Source: Oegoconia quadripuncta (lineage: Eukaryota; Arthropoda; Insecta; Lepidoptera; Autostichidae). From it: a stretch of 64,000 nt of DNA. The notes beneath the pieces were generated by a model. That model ran no database searches. It saw only the letters and a program-made list of their open reading frames with translations, and was not told where the DNA came from. The position numbers were made by a program, and so were the translations under genes. The stretch covers positions 33,910,778-33,974,777 of the forward strand of contig OX438744.1 in assembly GCA_949316235.1 (NCBI GenBank), given 5' to 3'. Shown here piece by piece: positions 13,301-23,892 of this stretch. Numbering within the stretch: the stretch's first letter is position 1; each line of letters opens with the position of its first letter.

Positions 13301-16300
13301 CCTGAGCGACTAGAAGCGGCTTGTATCCCGCGACTTGCCACGACCTTCATCACGTCATTCGTCCACCACGTGCATTGTTGGTCCTCCCCCACTCTAGAAA
13401 TTTTATGCCTCATCGGCCATCAGGCCTACGCGCTACACTATACTTCCTGTCCGCTGACACTGCAACTTACTAACCCACTGAGCTGTGTCGATGACTTTCT
13501 TCTGTGGATTTATTAATGCCTAATTCGATCTCACGGTGAAATCATGACAATCTTCCGAATAGAAATGGCATCCTTAACATTAGATTGTCACAGACCGAGT
13601 TCTCTCGGAAAATTTCCGGTACCGAACACCTGTCATGTGAATAAACAAACAAATAAAATATTCTTTATTGTACAACAATAAGAAACATAACAACGATAAA
13701 TAAGAAAAAGGGAATAGTACCATTTGGCGGCCTTATCACTAAAAGCTCTCTTCCAGGCAACGTTTGGGTTAGGAAGCATTACGCACATGATATGTAGGTA
13801 GCGTGTGCGGTAAACTAATTTTAATAAAATAAATATATCACCCATATAAATACATACGTTAATAGAATACATACAAACATACATACATAATATATATAAA
13901 AAATAATACATATAATATATACCCATATTTATATTTATACTAATTAAATAGAATAGTACGTAACTAAGCACACAGTAATTAATGCGAGCATGGAACGAAA
14001 AGAGGATAGATGGAGGAGCTAGAGGGCTAGATACAACTCCTTCACTTGAGCCTTGAATACGTTCAGTTGAATAAGGATCCAGGCGAAATCCGCCCATCAG
14101 CAGCTGTTGTTGTTGTTCATCTTTATAAAAAAAACAGCACTCAAAATGGGCCACGCATTACTGAGATACTTCTGGACAAAGATTGGACATACGTAGAAAA
14201 TAACAAACACATAACACATTTTTCGTCGGAGGTTAATAACAGTCCACAACACTCCACAATACTCACAACTCCATTGAACCAGTACTAGGAGCATGACAAG
14301 CGCGATAAACGATAATGTCGCGTGAGATAATATTTGTCCTGCTCATTTGTTTGGATGAAATCTACAACTATCCCACTCTGAGGTCGCGTCGCGCGCGACG
14401 ACGATGTCATGCTATGGGGGCAGATCTTATCTTATTATCACGAAGATTTCCTTTCTGTTTGTTTCCTTAAATGTGTTTCCTCCATCATCCACCATACTTA
14501 TGACCGATCACTTTTGATACACTACATCCAAGGCAAGGGGGATTGGTGACCTCTCTTTTCAGTCGCCATTCTTCTCACAAATGTGTAAGTACTATTTATT
14601 AACTAGACTTAAAATCACTTTATCAAGCTTCATTTGTGGTGAGAAAAATGTTATGTGTATTTTATATATTTATGCCTGAAGTGAAAGTTCAGAACTTCAT
14701 CAGTGCACTTTCATTAATTAAGCGAATACCAGTAACGTGTCAGAATGTGCACACAAATTTATGGCCTCCCATAGACAACCGCAACAATGGGCAAAAAACC
14801 CACAATGCTACTTTCGCGAATTGGCAGAACTAAGTCAATAATTTAATTTCGCGGCCCATTCTCTCGTTATTGGATAATTGGTACGGCGTGGGAATCCATT
14901 GTCGACCGCCAATTAGCATGGCCAGACATTTTCACATTGCGAAATAACCAATTTTACCATAAAAGACAAGTAGTTGGTAATTCTTTTACGGTAAAATTAT
15001 ATGACTTGACTTGGATCGAACTGTAACGATAAAGTTAAGAAACTATGACTACTTAGAAGCGACAATCGCCTCTCTTTACCAGTTTACATCACCCGCATTT
15101 TAAGGGTACGGCCTAGGGTATCCCTCGGTTGCCAACCGCTTGCTGCGTGTGGCGCACACACTCAAAGGACATAGTTGTGCAGGTAATTAAAGTTTGCTAG
15201 TATGGAGTGCTGGGGGGTTTTTAGGGAGAAGAAATGCCATATATCTATCTGCAACAGTGTATGAATACATGCTGATGACTTAGAAAGTGAAGCACGGGGA
15301 TTGCATAACTTAACGTTATCGCGTATGTTCTGGCGTGTGGCGAGTAAATAAAGAGTTTAAGGGTTGATTAGACCTCACTAGGCTGAGAACCAGCCCCATT
15401 TTATTAATAATACGTTGAACATTGATTTTTTAATTGTGTTTCGAAAACATGATTCCTTGTCTTAAAGACAAATGTCTAAAATTACGTTTGAATGTACAAA
15501 TAAATGGCTGGCACTACGTAAATACTTTATATAGGATCACGAAAGTTTGAATTATATTTAAGCCAAATTTGATTTAGTGTTTGTGTTTAACATTTTGAAA
15601 ATATACAGTACTTTCGTAATAAAAAGGAACTATGTACCTATGATTGAGTGCGTGAGATACATAAGTTGAATAATCTTATACAAACATGCACGGGTACAGC
15701 AGGATGTAATTCTGATGATCTATTGACTGTTAGGACGGGAATATACGTCAGATAGTGTTTCAGATTGCCTGATCAAACTATCTGATCGTATTCACTCAAT
15801 ACACGTCCGATTCTTCCGTCAGACTTTTGCTGAACTCAGTCGTTCTCGAGCTATTATCCCGAGTGCTTGCATGTGGAGCAAGAAATAAAAATGGACGACG
15901 AATTACTGTTACTTTTGTAAAAAAATATTAAAATATTTACTCGTATTGACACGAAAGAAAAAGAAAACCGATAATAAAATCGTAAACACCTCTGTGCTGC
16001 TTCCAACTCGGATCCAACTATCGGATCGGACTTGTATTGAGTTGTCAAACAAAATAATGCCTCCAACGCCGCTAATAATGAATCAGACTATCTGATGGAA
16101 AATGTGACGTATGTTCCCAGCCATATGGTTGATCAATGCCAACCACCACTACAGTCAGTTGTAACGGCTGCTGCCACATTCTAGCAAATTATTAGGCCTC
16201 GTCAGTTCGTTAATTTTTATCTAAAAAACGGATTATCTCACATAATACATATTTCACATTCCAGATAATCTATCTAAACGGTTCACCAGCCGCCGTGTAC

Positions 16301-19300
16301 AAGCAACTGACGGACGGCTCTGATTGGTCGTTGCTAACGTTCCGGGATGCCAGCGGGGGCCCACCGCTGTTCGATATCTCTCTCCTCGATGTCCTGCACG
16401 GCATGAAGGTGGCACACGACGCCAGGTTCTTCGACTTCGAGCACTTTGATGATGACCAGTATCTGTTTTATGAGGTTTGTCGACTTACAAAGTCTTTTTT
16501 TGCTAGTTCTTTTGTCAAGTATATCCCTATCCCAATAGAAGGGTAACGCGAAAGAAATTCAGTAAAATAAATAAGTATAATGGCCGCAAACGGACCAAAG
16601 GTTTTATCATTAGTGAGATTAATATATATATATATATATTGTATGATATTTTATGATATGGACCTCGATTCTTATGCACTCGATATTTGATTGACGATTG
16701 GCATTGGTATGTCTATCTCTTTGGCGTGATAGACATACCGTGTGCGTACTGACGTGTGCACTTGACTTCAATTATATCTCACGTTAAGTGAAGATAAGGC
16801 CGAACGTGGAAACTTATTCGGGGGACTGGCCATCTTATCTCTAACAACCGGAACACAACTATGCTATTAACATTGCTGCTTGGCGGCAGATTTAGATAAG
16901 ATCGTTGTAGCTAGCCAGGCGGACATTTAAAATGCCCTACCACCAACCAAACCGAGTACTAAACATGTACCCCGCTGGGGATCGATCCCGCGATCTTCGA
17001 TTCGTAAACCCTATGTTGTTTACATTGAGCCACAGAAGCGATCAAAATTCAATACTAATTAACGAAATAATTTCTTTCTAAGAAGGTCTTGACACACGGA
17101 CAGACAGATTGACGGACAAAGAAGTATTCTACAAGGTTTCTTTTTTCGAAATTGAGAGAGAACAAAGATAATTATGTAGTGTCTTTATTATGTAAAGTGT
17201 GAAAATGTGTAAAGTTGTCATTTATGGCGTTTTAAATAAGCTTACTAAACCAATGTTTAGCCTCTACGGTAACTTGTGAAATTCATTAAGTTAGTTTTAT
17301 TTCTTTTTTTTTTCTAAAAATAATGTTTAGGTGATCAGATCAAATTATTTTTTTGGCATCATAAAATGTTCAGTGTGTACCGTTTAATGACATATTTAAG
17401 GACAAAAATAGGAGAAGATACTGATTCCTGAGATACCGGTGTCACCTAGTTCGAGAAGCAGAGACTTCATATTATGTGTGTAAAAAATTTAGTTAATAAA
17501 TAAAAAAAATTTTTAACAATTTTCATTTTCCAGAAAGTCGAAAACGGTGATCTGAACTGGATAATACCGGGCAAGATGCTCGCGTTCTCCGGCCCCCACC
17601 ACCGGTCGCGGCTCGACCGTGGCTACCCCCTCCACAGCCCAGAACACTACCACTCGTACTTCCGCACACACCACGTGACCACTGTCGTACGACTGAATAA
17701 GAAGTCGTACGACGCGAGACAGTTCACCGTGCACGGGTTCGAGCACCGCGAGTTGTTCTTCGTTGATGGTTCGGTGCCGTCGGATCTGATCGTGAATCGG
17801 TTTGTGAGGATATCGGAGGCCGCGAAGGGGGCCGTTGCTGTGCATTGTAAAGGTGAGACTTAGTAACACTCAAATCAAAATATTTTTTATTTCATAGGAT
17901 AAAATTCATCACAAATTAATAGTAAATTTAAATTTACTGCTCATTCACACGACTCCCCAGAGAAGAACGAGCGAGAAACACAAGGGTTGCTCTTTTTAAA
18001 TACATTATGGATTACAATTTGTGATTTGACAATTAGAGGAAAATATATTGGATGAGCTTTTTAACGTAAGGAAAAAATAGGGCATATTAGGCAAGTGCAA
18101 TAGAAGGTATTGGCATAGGTAGTTTAATTTTTTTTTTTCAAAACTATCATAGAATAATGCGTTAATTGTGTTATTTGACGGTCGCGTTTGTAGCCCATTC
18201 CACATAATTACATTATTAAATTAAATAAATAAAGAAAATATGAGTTACAAGTAAATTTCGCATGGTAGGAACCCTACTAATCGACTAGCGAGTCGCATAT
18301 CAATCTCCGGCCGGCGCGTACGTCGATGATGGGTTGGAAAAAAAACTACCTATGCCAATACCTTATATTTCATTACCTTCTATTTTAAAAAGTCCCCAAC
18401 CCACATTGGGACAATCCCTCAATATGAGGGTGGGATGTTTACAGACTGATGATGAATTATGTGGAATAGGCTACAAACGCGTCCGTCAAATGACACAACG
18501 CTTTATTCGAAGATGGTTTTGTTAAAAAAAAATAAACTACCTATGGTTCCCTCCGGCCGTTCTCGTAACTGGGATTCGAAAACCGTTGCGAATTTTAAAT
18601 TTTTCTTCCTAACCAGTCCTAATATGTCCTATGTTTTTCCTTACGGTAAAAAATCTCACCCGCTAATACAGGGTGTAAAAAGTACCAGGCAAGTTTAAAG
18701 GGGTGATTCAGGATCAAGTGTAATATACAGGAACAATATTTAAAAAACCCGTTATAACATCTTAGTTAATAAAAAACATAAAAAAGCAATTTAAACGACG
18801 ATTTAAAGCACCCGTGTACATTCCAGCGGGTCTGGGGCGCACGGGAACGGTGATCGCGTGCTACATGATGAAGCACCACGGGTTCACGGCGCGCGAGGCC
18901 ATCGCCTGGCTGCGGGTCTGCCGGCCCGGCTCCGTCATCGGCCACCAGCAGTGGTTCCTCGAGAAGTGAGTACTCACTCCTTACGCACCAATGCAATATT
19001 GACAACTTACTCAGTAATAGTATAGAATTTATTTGAGAAGTCAATATAACTTCAAGCATTTATTTGAAGGTAAGATACATGATATTTGTTGAATGTCAAT
19101 TTAGATCTACTGGAAATAAAGAAAAAGGTTTATTGCATTTATCTCTCAGTCGGTATGTTCAAGCTACTACCGCTTCGGGAAGGGAAATCATCTATGGGAA
19201 AAGAAGCGGCGGCGTAAGAAACCCACAGTATTGAATTTATTTGAGAAGTCAGTATTTACTCCTCAGCCTGGAATATTGAACTTATTTGAGAACAGTATTG

Positions 19301-22300
19301 ACTCCTTAGCTAGGAATAGAATAGAATTTATTTGAGAAGTCAGTATTGACTCCTTAGCTAGGAATAGAATAGAATTTATTTGAGAAGTCAGTATTGACTC
19401 CTTAGCTAGGAATAGAATAGAATTTATTTGAGAAGTCAGTATTGACTCCTTAGCTAGGAATAGAATAGAATTTATTTGAGAAGTCAGTATTGACTCCTTA
19501 GCTAGGAATAGAATAGAATTTATTTGAGAAGTCAGTATTGACTCCTTAGCTAGGAATAGAATAGAATTTATTTGAGAAGTCAGTATTGACTCCTTAGCTA
19601 GGAATAGAATAGAATTTATTTGAGAAGTCAGTATTGACTCCTTAGCTAGGAATAGAATAGAATTTATTTGAGAAGTCAGTATTGACTCCTTAGCTAGGAA
19701 TAGAATAGAATTTATTTGAGAAGTCAGTATTGACTCCTTAGCTAGGAATAGAATAGAATTTATTTGAGAAGTCAGTATTGACTCCTTAGCTAGGAATAGA
19801 ATAGAATTTATTTGAGAAGTCAGTATTGACTCCTTAGCTAGGAATAGAATAGAATTTATTTGAGAAGTCAATATTGACTCCGTAGCTAGTAATAGAATAG
19901 AATCTATTTGAGAAGTCAGTATTGACTCCTTAGCTAGGAATGGAATAGAATTTATTTGAGAAGTCAGTATTGACTCCTTAGCTAGGAATAGAATAGAATT
20001 TATTTGAGAAGTAAGTATTGACTCCTTAGCCAGGAATAGAATATAATTTATTTGAGAAGTCAGTATTTAATCCTCAGCCTGGAATATTGAACTTATTTGA
20101 GAACAGTATTGACTCCTTAGCTAGGAATAGAACAGAATTTATTTGAGAAGTCAGTATTGACTCCTTAGCTAGGAATAGAATAGAATTTATTTGAGAAGTC
20201 AGTATTGACTCCTTAGCTAGGAATAGAATAGAATTTATTTGAGAAGTCAGTATTGACTCCTTAGCTAGGAATAGAATAGAATTTATTTGAGAAGTCAGTA
20301 TTGACTCCTTAGCTAGGAATAGAATAGAATTTATTTGAGAAGTCAGTATTGACTCCTTAGCTAGGAATAGAATAGAATTTATTTGAGAAGTCAATATTGA
20401 CTCCTTAGCTAGTAATAGAATAGAATCTATTTGAGAAGTCAGTATTGACTCCTTAGCTAGGAATGGAATAGAATTTATTTGAGAAGTCAGTATTGACTCC
20501 TTAGCTAGGAATAGAATAGAATTTATTTGAGAAGTAAGTATTGACTCCTTAGCCAGGAATAGAATATAATTTATTTGAGAAGTCAGTATTTAATCCTCAG
20601 CCTGGAATATTGAACTTATTTGAGAACAGTATTGACTCCTTAGCTAGGAATAGAACAGAATTTATTTGAGAAGTCAGTATTGACTCCTTAGCTAGGAATA
20701 GAATAGAATTTATTTGAGAAGTCAGTATTGACTCCTTAGCCAGGAACAGAATATAATTTATTTGAGAAGTCAGTATTGACTTCTTAGCCAGGAATAGAAT
20801 ATAATTTATTTGAGAAGTCAGTATTGACTCCTTAGCCAGGAACAGAATATATTTGATGGCAGCATTGACTTCTTAGCCAGGAATTGAATGGAATTTATCT
20901 GAGAAGCCAGTATTGACTCCTTAGCCAGTAATAGAACAGAAATTTAACAGGGTACAGTCATAGTAATGACATGTAAATATTGAGTAATGATAAAGTTACA
21001 TAGTAAATCAGCAAACAGTTTTGGAACTCAAGAATTTGATGTTTGCCGTCGACTCGCTAAGATGAAGCAAGCGTACAATTAATACAAGTTTCACAAACGC
21101 TAACGCGAGGTTGCCCATTTGGGACAGAGGTCATGACGTTATATATGTATTGCGAACACTCTAAAACCTTCAATATTTTTCTGCTAGAAATAAGACCACC
21201 AAATGATTTCTCGTAGCGTCCAGTCGCGAATGCACGCGGAAGGTGAGGCGTACCGTCGGCGACATAACATCACGTCGTTCCCGACCTTCACCCGCGGCAT
21301 CTACTGCGACCTGCCGCCCGAGCCGCCAGAACCCCGCGACTGCGACAAACCGGTGTCGTTGCAGACCATACTCAACAACAAGAGCAATAAAGTGAGTGTC
21401 ATACGACAAAAACTTGTAATTAATGGTTTTTCTATAGTGGAAAAAAAAATTGCAATCAAATTATGAGTGCTTTGTGGTTTCGGCACTTATAATTCAGGCG
21501 TTATTAGATCTGGTCCATTGTATTTATATTTATATTGATACTAGCAGCACCATATTTTAGTTGCACTAGTCGATTAATCATTTCCCAAACAGTGAACTTC
21601 TTTCTATTTATCTGTGTTCTTCAAGGGAAGTTTATATATTTATATCAGTTTTATGTCACATAACAAGTATCTTTATATATTTATTTAATTTACATAGCAC
21701 ATTTTTATTTCTTTGACAGGAATGTCCTGTCTTTATGCAACTAGCGACGGTAACTCGTCTGCTCTAGGTGCGACAGTAAACCAGCGCTGAGCTCTTATAA
21801 GCTCAGCATATAGCTGAGTCGTTCCCTTTCGCTGCTGCGACACTTATCTGAGTGTTCTGTTATTTTATTTGCCTAACAATGGTATACGTGTCGAAGTGGT
21901 GAATAAACTGTTTCTTTCTTTTCTTTCATAAAGAATAGAACCAACCTGTCTCTTCCTGTGGGTGTAGTAAAAGGTTACCATAGGACTTTCCACCAATAAA
22001 TATCTATAGATTGCACCCGCTGTCCCGAGTGCATTACTTTATATTGAAATATTAGGAACATACAAACGCCAATGTTTGGGATAACTCTGACTCTGATTTG
22101 GGATAGAGGTCGTGATGTATGCTATATATATGTATGGTGATGATGAATGGTAATTTACGAATTTTTCAAGGTACAGTCGGCGTCATAGTTATTAATATAG
22201 GGCTGATTTACATTGGTGATGGTCGTATGATGCCTTCTCAAGCTCCACCGGCCGCAGTTTTATAACTCTCTTGTATAGACTATCATTTTAGAGGAATGTG

Positions 22301-23703
22301 GATGGTACTGCTTTTAAAACCAACATGATACCATTAATTTGCTTACCCCAATGGGAAACAGGCGTGAGCATATGTATGTATGTACCATTAATTATGTAAA
22401 ATAGCCCTGCATGATTATGGAATCGTATGTACACATTTTGTACTGCTGAACGGAGTACTTCAAAGTAATTTAAAATTATCTTAAAACTTGGTAAACACAA
22501 CTTAAGACTTAAAGTTGGCATAAATTTCAAGGCCACAACTAAGATACGCTACTGTGTACTGGGTATACTTGTAAAAACGTGGATTTTAATATGCGCTTAG
22601 AAGAAAACTTTTCATTATTCTGTACGCAGTAACTAATAGGCAGTCCATTAGGGACGCTGTCTCAGCCTTTTTGTCATCCCATTATGTTTGGTCATATAGT
22701 TATCTTTTTTCTCCCACAGTTGGACAACGCAAACGTGCTGAACGCCAACGAAACGGACTCCGAGAACAACGTGACCACAGTAATCGGCAAGTATAAGACG
22801 ACCCCCACGCCAATGCTACCCACAAAGACCATCTTCACACCCAAACTCAACTACATGATGCCCACGAACAACATTAGAAACTCCACCAACAGCAATCTCA
22901 AACCACAACCGAGGATTATCAATACAAATATTAAATCGCATTATGCCTCAAAAACTTCAACATTCCCGCCAACTAGAAGTGCCAATACCCAAGCGAGCAA
23001 GATCGCTGGAGCTGTGAAAAGCCCCTTTACAGGTAAGAACAGCTTCCACGGTCAACGTGCCAACCTAGCTCGGCCAACTATAGGGTTCAGTCACACCAGT
23101 CCGCTGAAAACGTCGAGGAAAATCGTCGTCAGCAAGATCACGACCAGCGACAGTAATGTGGTGACGACATTAAGCAACGTCACCTCAACGTTGTCGGCTC
23201 TCACGGAGAATTGCCATTTGAATGGCAAAAATAGACTCCCGTCCGAGCCCAACTTGAAAGCGGTGACGCAGCCAAAGTCGACGGTAACGAATGTCAGTTC
23301 CCGCAAGAAATTAATCGTTAGATCGAATTCGAACTCTCGTAAGAAACTTCCGAAAAGTAATCTTCCAAAAAGCGGTTTGGAATCTAATCAGGATCTGTCT
23401 TCCAGCGATACGAACATTACTAATATATCAGCGGATTCCTTGGAGTCTCCGTTTAGGTTTAGGCGGAAAAGAGATAAATCTAACAGTCCGGAGCCAATGG
23501 ACTGTATATCGAATTCTGTTATAACTGCCGACGTCACACCGGATAATTTTGAGGAGACGAACAACTCGCAGGGGAACAAGTTGTACAAGATAAAGGCGCT
23601 GAGGAAAAAATGCCCCGCTTTCGGTGTGAGTTTGCTTAAGAAGGACGGCATCCAAACTCGGTCGGGAAACAGTGCCAGTAGCTCGACCGTGAAAAAGAAA
23701 TGA
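10099..23703 (+). CDS. Cdc14: Cdc14 dual-specificity phosphatase, six-exon spliced model, 5' incomplete
   Basis: Cdc14 removes phosphate from Ser/Thr-Pro sites made by cyclin-dependent kinases; in yeast it drives mitotic exit, and in animals it acts in cytokinesis, centrosome and cilia biology. Six exons (10099-10358, 16265-16474, 17534-17852, 18827-18965, 21217-21391, 22720-23703) join in one frame for about 694 residues plus stop. The N-terminal DSP-like domain covers about residues 1-150, and the catalytic domain about 160-310 with the signature HCKAGLGRTG split across exons 3 and 4. The last 325 or so residues form a basic, Ser/Thr/Asn-rich, probably disordered tail. The first coding exon, giving the start and the first base of the Asp codon, was not found. 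All junctions are GT-AG and phases match. Confidence 0.93.
10570..10690 (+). pseudogene. LINE reverse-transcriptase C-terminal remnant, frameshifted
   Basis: In one frame it reads [17 protein letters not shown] then stop, with the upstream part in another frame. It parallels the remnant at 7150-7231 and marks the same retrotransposon family. Confidence 0.5.
11501..11700 (+). pseudogene. non-LTR retrotransposon 3' end with polyprotein C terminus
   Basis: Fifty-one codons and a stop at 11654-11656 read through [14 protein letters not shown] and [13 protein letters not shown]. This is the usual C-terminal motif of a CR1/Jockey-type reverse transcriptase (R-T-x-x-x-W-N-S-L-P, then F-K-x-x-V). 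The tail 'catcaggtgagatt' and an A-rich end follow. Shorter copies of the same tail lie at 25310-25425 and 55440-55550. The element is strongly 5'-truncated. Confidence 0.75.
12503..12712 (-). mobile_element. SINE family A, headless fragment
   Basis: Poly-T and 'cacacctgatgttaagtgaa' identify the tail and body on the minus strand. The tRNA-like head is missing at the right end, which stops near 'ctaccaaccatat'. Confidence 0.75.
12819..13018 (+). mobile_element. SINE family A, headless and diverged
   Basis: The body begins 'acgcggtttggtttgtggta' and continues with 'accaagcagcaatgt' and 'gcttccaccttcggcctca'. It lacks the tRNA head and is more diverged than the other copies. Confidence 0.65.
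14290..14413. mobile_element. MITE family 2, about 124 bp
   Basis: It starts 'agcatgacaagcgcgata' and ends 'gatgtcatgct', giving short inverted ends (agcatgaca). The same unit occurs at 36901-37024 with the same flanking 'actag' before it and 'gggggcag' after it. Confidence 0.7.
14951..15000. repeat. inverted repeat hairpin
   Basis: 'aattttaccataaaaga' pairs with 'tcttttacggtaaaatt' across a short spacer, with one mismatch. Confidence 0.65.
15733..16122. mobile_element. terminal-inverted-repeat element, about 390 bp
   Basis: The left end 'gggaatatacgtca' mirrors the right end 'tgacgtatgttccc', and inner 'gatagtgtttcag' and 'gactatctgat' motifs also repeat inverted. No coding frame is convincing. 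It sits just before the second Cdc14 exon. Confidence 0.6.
16265..16474 (+). CDS. Cdc14: Cdc14 exon 2 in window
   Basis: The acceptor 'cattccag' opens [18 protein letters not shown], and the exon goes on through [19 protein letters not shown] and [16 protein letters not shown]. These match the human stretch with FRDASFGN, TILDCLQG and FFDFETFDVDEY. The donor is 'gag|gtttgt'. Both ends are phase 0. The conserved PPYLPFRDAS segment is altered before FRDAS. Confidence 0.93.
16755..17042 (-). mobile_element. SINE family A in Cdc14 intron
   Basis: The full set of body motifs and the tRNA-like head with B box ('ggggatcgatcccgcgatc') are present on the minus strand. The A tail is poorly preserved. 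Confidence 0.8.
17534..17852 (+). CDS. Cdc14: Cdc14 exon 3 in window (catalytic domain, first part)
   Basis: It opens [20 protein letters not shown] after 'attttccag'. It contains [20 protein letters not shown] and [10 protein letters not shown], the loop carrying the general-acid Asp. It ends VHCK plus one base at donor 'g|gtgaga'. The nucleophile Cys is in VHCK. Phase 1 at the end matches the next exon exactly. Confidence 0.95.
17878..18000. repeat. dispersed repeat with 'ctccccagagaagaacgag'
   Basis: A copy at 63026-63180 shares 'gctcattcac', 'ccccagagaagaacg' and 'ggttgctctttttaaa'. A short inverted piece lies near 24249-24300. It is a repeat family of unknown type, probably a LINE 3' end. 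Confidence 0.6.
18019..18680. repeat. inverted pair of a dispersed repeat
   Basis: The segment near 18060-18205, read on the minus strand, matches 18340-18610 on the plus strand in blocks such as 'ctacctatgccaatacctt', 'ctacaaacgcg' and 'taatatg.cctat'. The two copies flank a GC-richer stretch and are diverged. Both lie within the intron before the exon with the catalytic Arg. Confidence 0.55.
18827..18965 (+). CDS. Cdc14: Cdc14 exon 4 in window (catalytic Arg)
   Basis: After 'acattccag' the first two bases complete Ala, then [19 protein letters not shown] completes the C-x5-R signature with the phosphate-binding Arg. [15 protein letters not shown] follows, the usual CRPGS-I-G-x-QQ-x-FL motif. 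The donor 'gaa|gtgagt' leaves phase 2; reading on gives an immediate stop, so the splice is required. Confidence 0.95.
18985..19052. repeat. probable founder unit of the neighbouring minisatellite
   Basis: The sequence 'agtaatagtatagaattta' followed by 'tttgagaagtcaatata' sits 20 bp after the Cdc14 donor and matches the 48-bp repeat unit starting 200 bp downstream, but as a single diverged copy. Confidence 0.6.
19222..20935. repeat. 48-bp minisatellite with higher-order structure
   Basis: About 35 copies of a 48-bp unit ('gaatttatttgagaagtcag' plus 'tattgactccttagctagga'). Marker variants recur as blocks. The short 43-bp variant 'cctggaatattgaac' occurs at 19267, 20078 and 20601. The spacings are 811 (16x48+43) and 523 (10x48+43). 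The 'gtaatagaatagaatctat' variant near 19890 recurs near 20413, also 523 bp apart. The last 200 bp hold diverged units. Long minus frames across it are by-products of a unit divisible by three. Confidence 0.95.
21217..21391 (+). CDS. Cdc14: Cdc14 exon 5 in window
   Basis: The acceptor is 'ctcgtag' ending at 21216. It is chosen because phase 2 is required and the upstream acceptor at 21187 would run into a stop. The joined text [18 protein letters not shown] aligns residue for residue with the human LEEKQASLWVQGD region. It continues to [19 protein letters not shown] and ends at 'aaa|gtgagt', phase 0. The acceptor has a weak pyrimidine tract, so the first residues are less certain. Confidence 0.8.
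21392..22719 (+). other. Cdc14 last intron (1.3 kb)
   Basis: It contains a retrotransposon-like repeat at 21935-22125 and otherwise no recognisable feature. Donor 'gtgagt' and acceptor 'ctcccacag' are strong. Confidence 0.75.
21935..22125 (+). repeat. dispersed repeat, LINE-like 3' sequence
   Basis: 'agaatagaaccaacc', 'gtgggtgtagtaaaaggt', 'ctttccacca' and 'aggtcgtgatgtatg' recur in the same order at 49405-49675. Shorter pieces occur at 9830, 26550 and 46260. The spread of this set suggests the 3' region of a non-LTR retrotransposon. Confidence 0.6.
22720..23703 (+). CDS. Cdc14: Cdc14 last exon (disordered tail and stop)
   Basis: It begins [17 protein letters not shown] after 'ctcccacag' and ends with a stop at 23701-23703. 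The 327 residues lack a domain. They are rich in Ser, Thr, Asn and Lys/Arg, with several S-P or T-P sites (for example KSPF, NSPEPMD, TTPTPM by type) and basic runs ([14 protein letters not shown]) that could act in nuclear or spindle targeting. Cdc14 tails are poorly conserved, so absence of homology is expected. The reading frame is open from the acceptor. Confidence 0.9.
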   Translation: MDNANVLNANETDSENNVTTVIGKYKTTPTPMLPTKTIFTPKLNYMMPTNNIRNSTNSNLKPQPRIINTNIKSHYASKTSTFPPTRSANTQASKIAGAVKSPFTGKNSFHGQRANLARPTIGFSHTSPLKTSRKIVVSKITTSDSNVVTTLSNVTSTLSALTENCHLNGKNRLPSEPNLKAVTQPKSTVTNVSSRKKLIVRSNSNSRKKLPKSNLPKSGLESNQDLSSSDTNITNISADSLESPFRFRRKRDKSNSPEPMDCISNSVITADVTPDNFEETNNSQGNKLYKIKALRKKCPAFGVSLLKKDGIQTRSGNSASSSTVKKK

Positions 23704-23886
23704 TCTCTGTGAATTGATGTTTAGTTTAGTCGTATTTGCACGTCATAGAGATTCTATAGGTGTATTATTATTAGTGCTTGGTAAGGTAACAGAGAATGTT
23801 TCTGAAAATATGTAAGAGTGTTTTAGTTAAAATGAAAAGACTTTAATTGCCTTTACTTAATTTATCGCGATAAACTGTGATGAAAG

Positions 23887-23892
23887 AATAAA
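23887..23892 (+). terminator. Cdc14 polyadenylation signal
   Basis: AATAAA lies 184 bp after the stop codon of Cdc14, implying a 3' UTR of roughly 200 bp. Confidence 0.75.

Larger units (their letters stand above)
10359..16264 (+). other. Cdc14 intron (5.9 kb), repeat-bearing
   Basis: It contains a LINE terminus remnant near 10570-10690, a LINE 3' end at 11501, two SINE fragments at 12503 and 12819, a MITE at 14290, a hairpin at 14951 and a terminal-inverted-repeat element at 15733. The 173-codon minus frame at 13633-14154 has no recognisable domain and is low-complexity Tyr/Ile-rich, so it is not called. No extra exon is needed for frame. Confidence 0.7.

Noticed and set aside
13633..14154. 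173-residue minus frame
   Set aside because: Low-complexity Tyr/Ile/Met run over AT-rich microsatellite-like DNA inside a Cdc14 intron; no domain.
19263..20394. Long minus-strand frames made of a 16-residue repeat ([16 protein letters not shown])
   Set aside because: The 48-bp minisatellite unit is divisible by three, so one frame stays open by accident; it lies in a Cdc14 intron with no promoter or homology.
19222..20935. CRISPR array
   Set aside because: Units are contiguous 48-bp tandem repeats with no unique spacers, in a eukaryotic intron.
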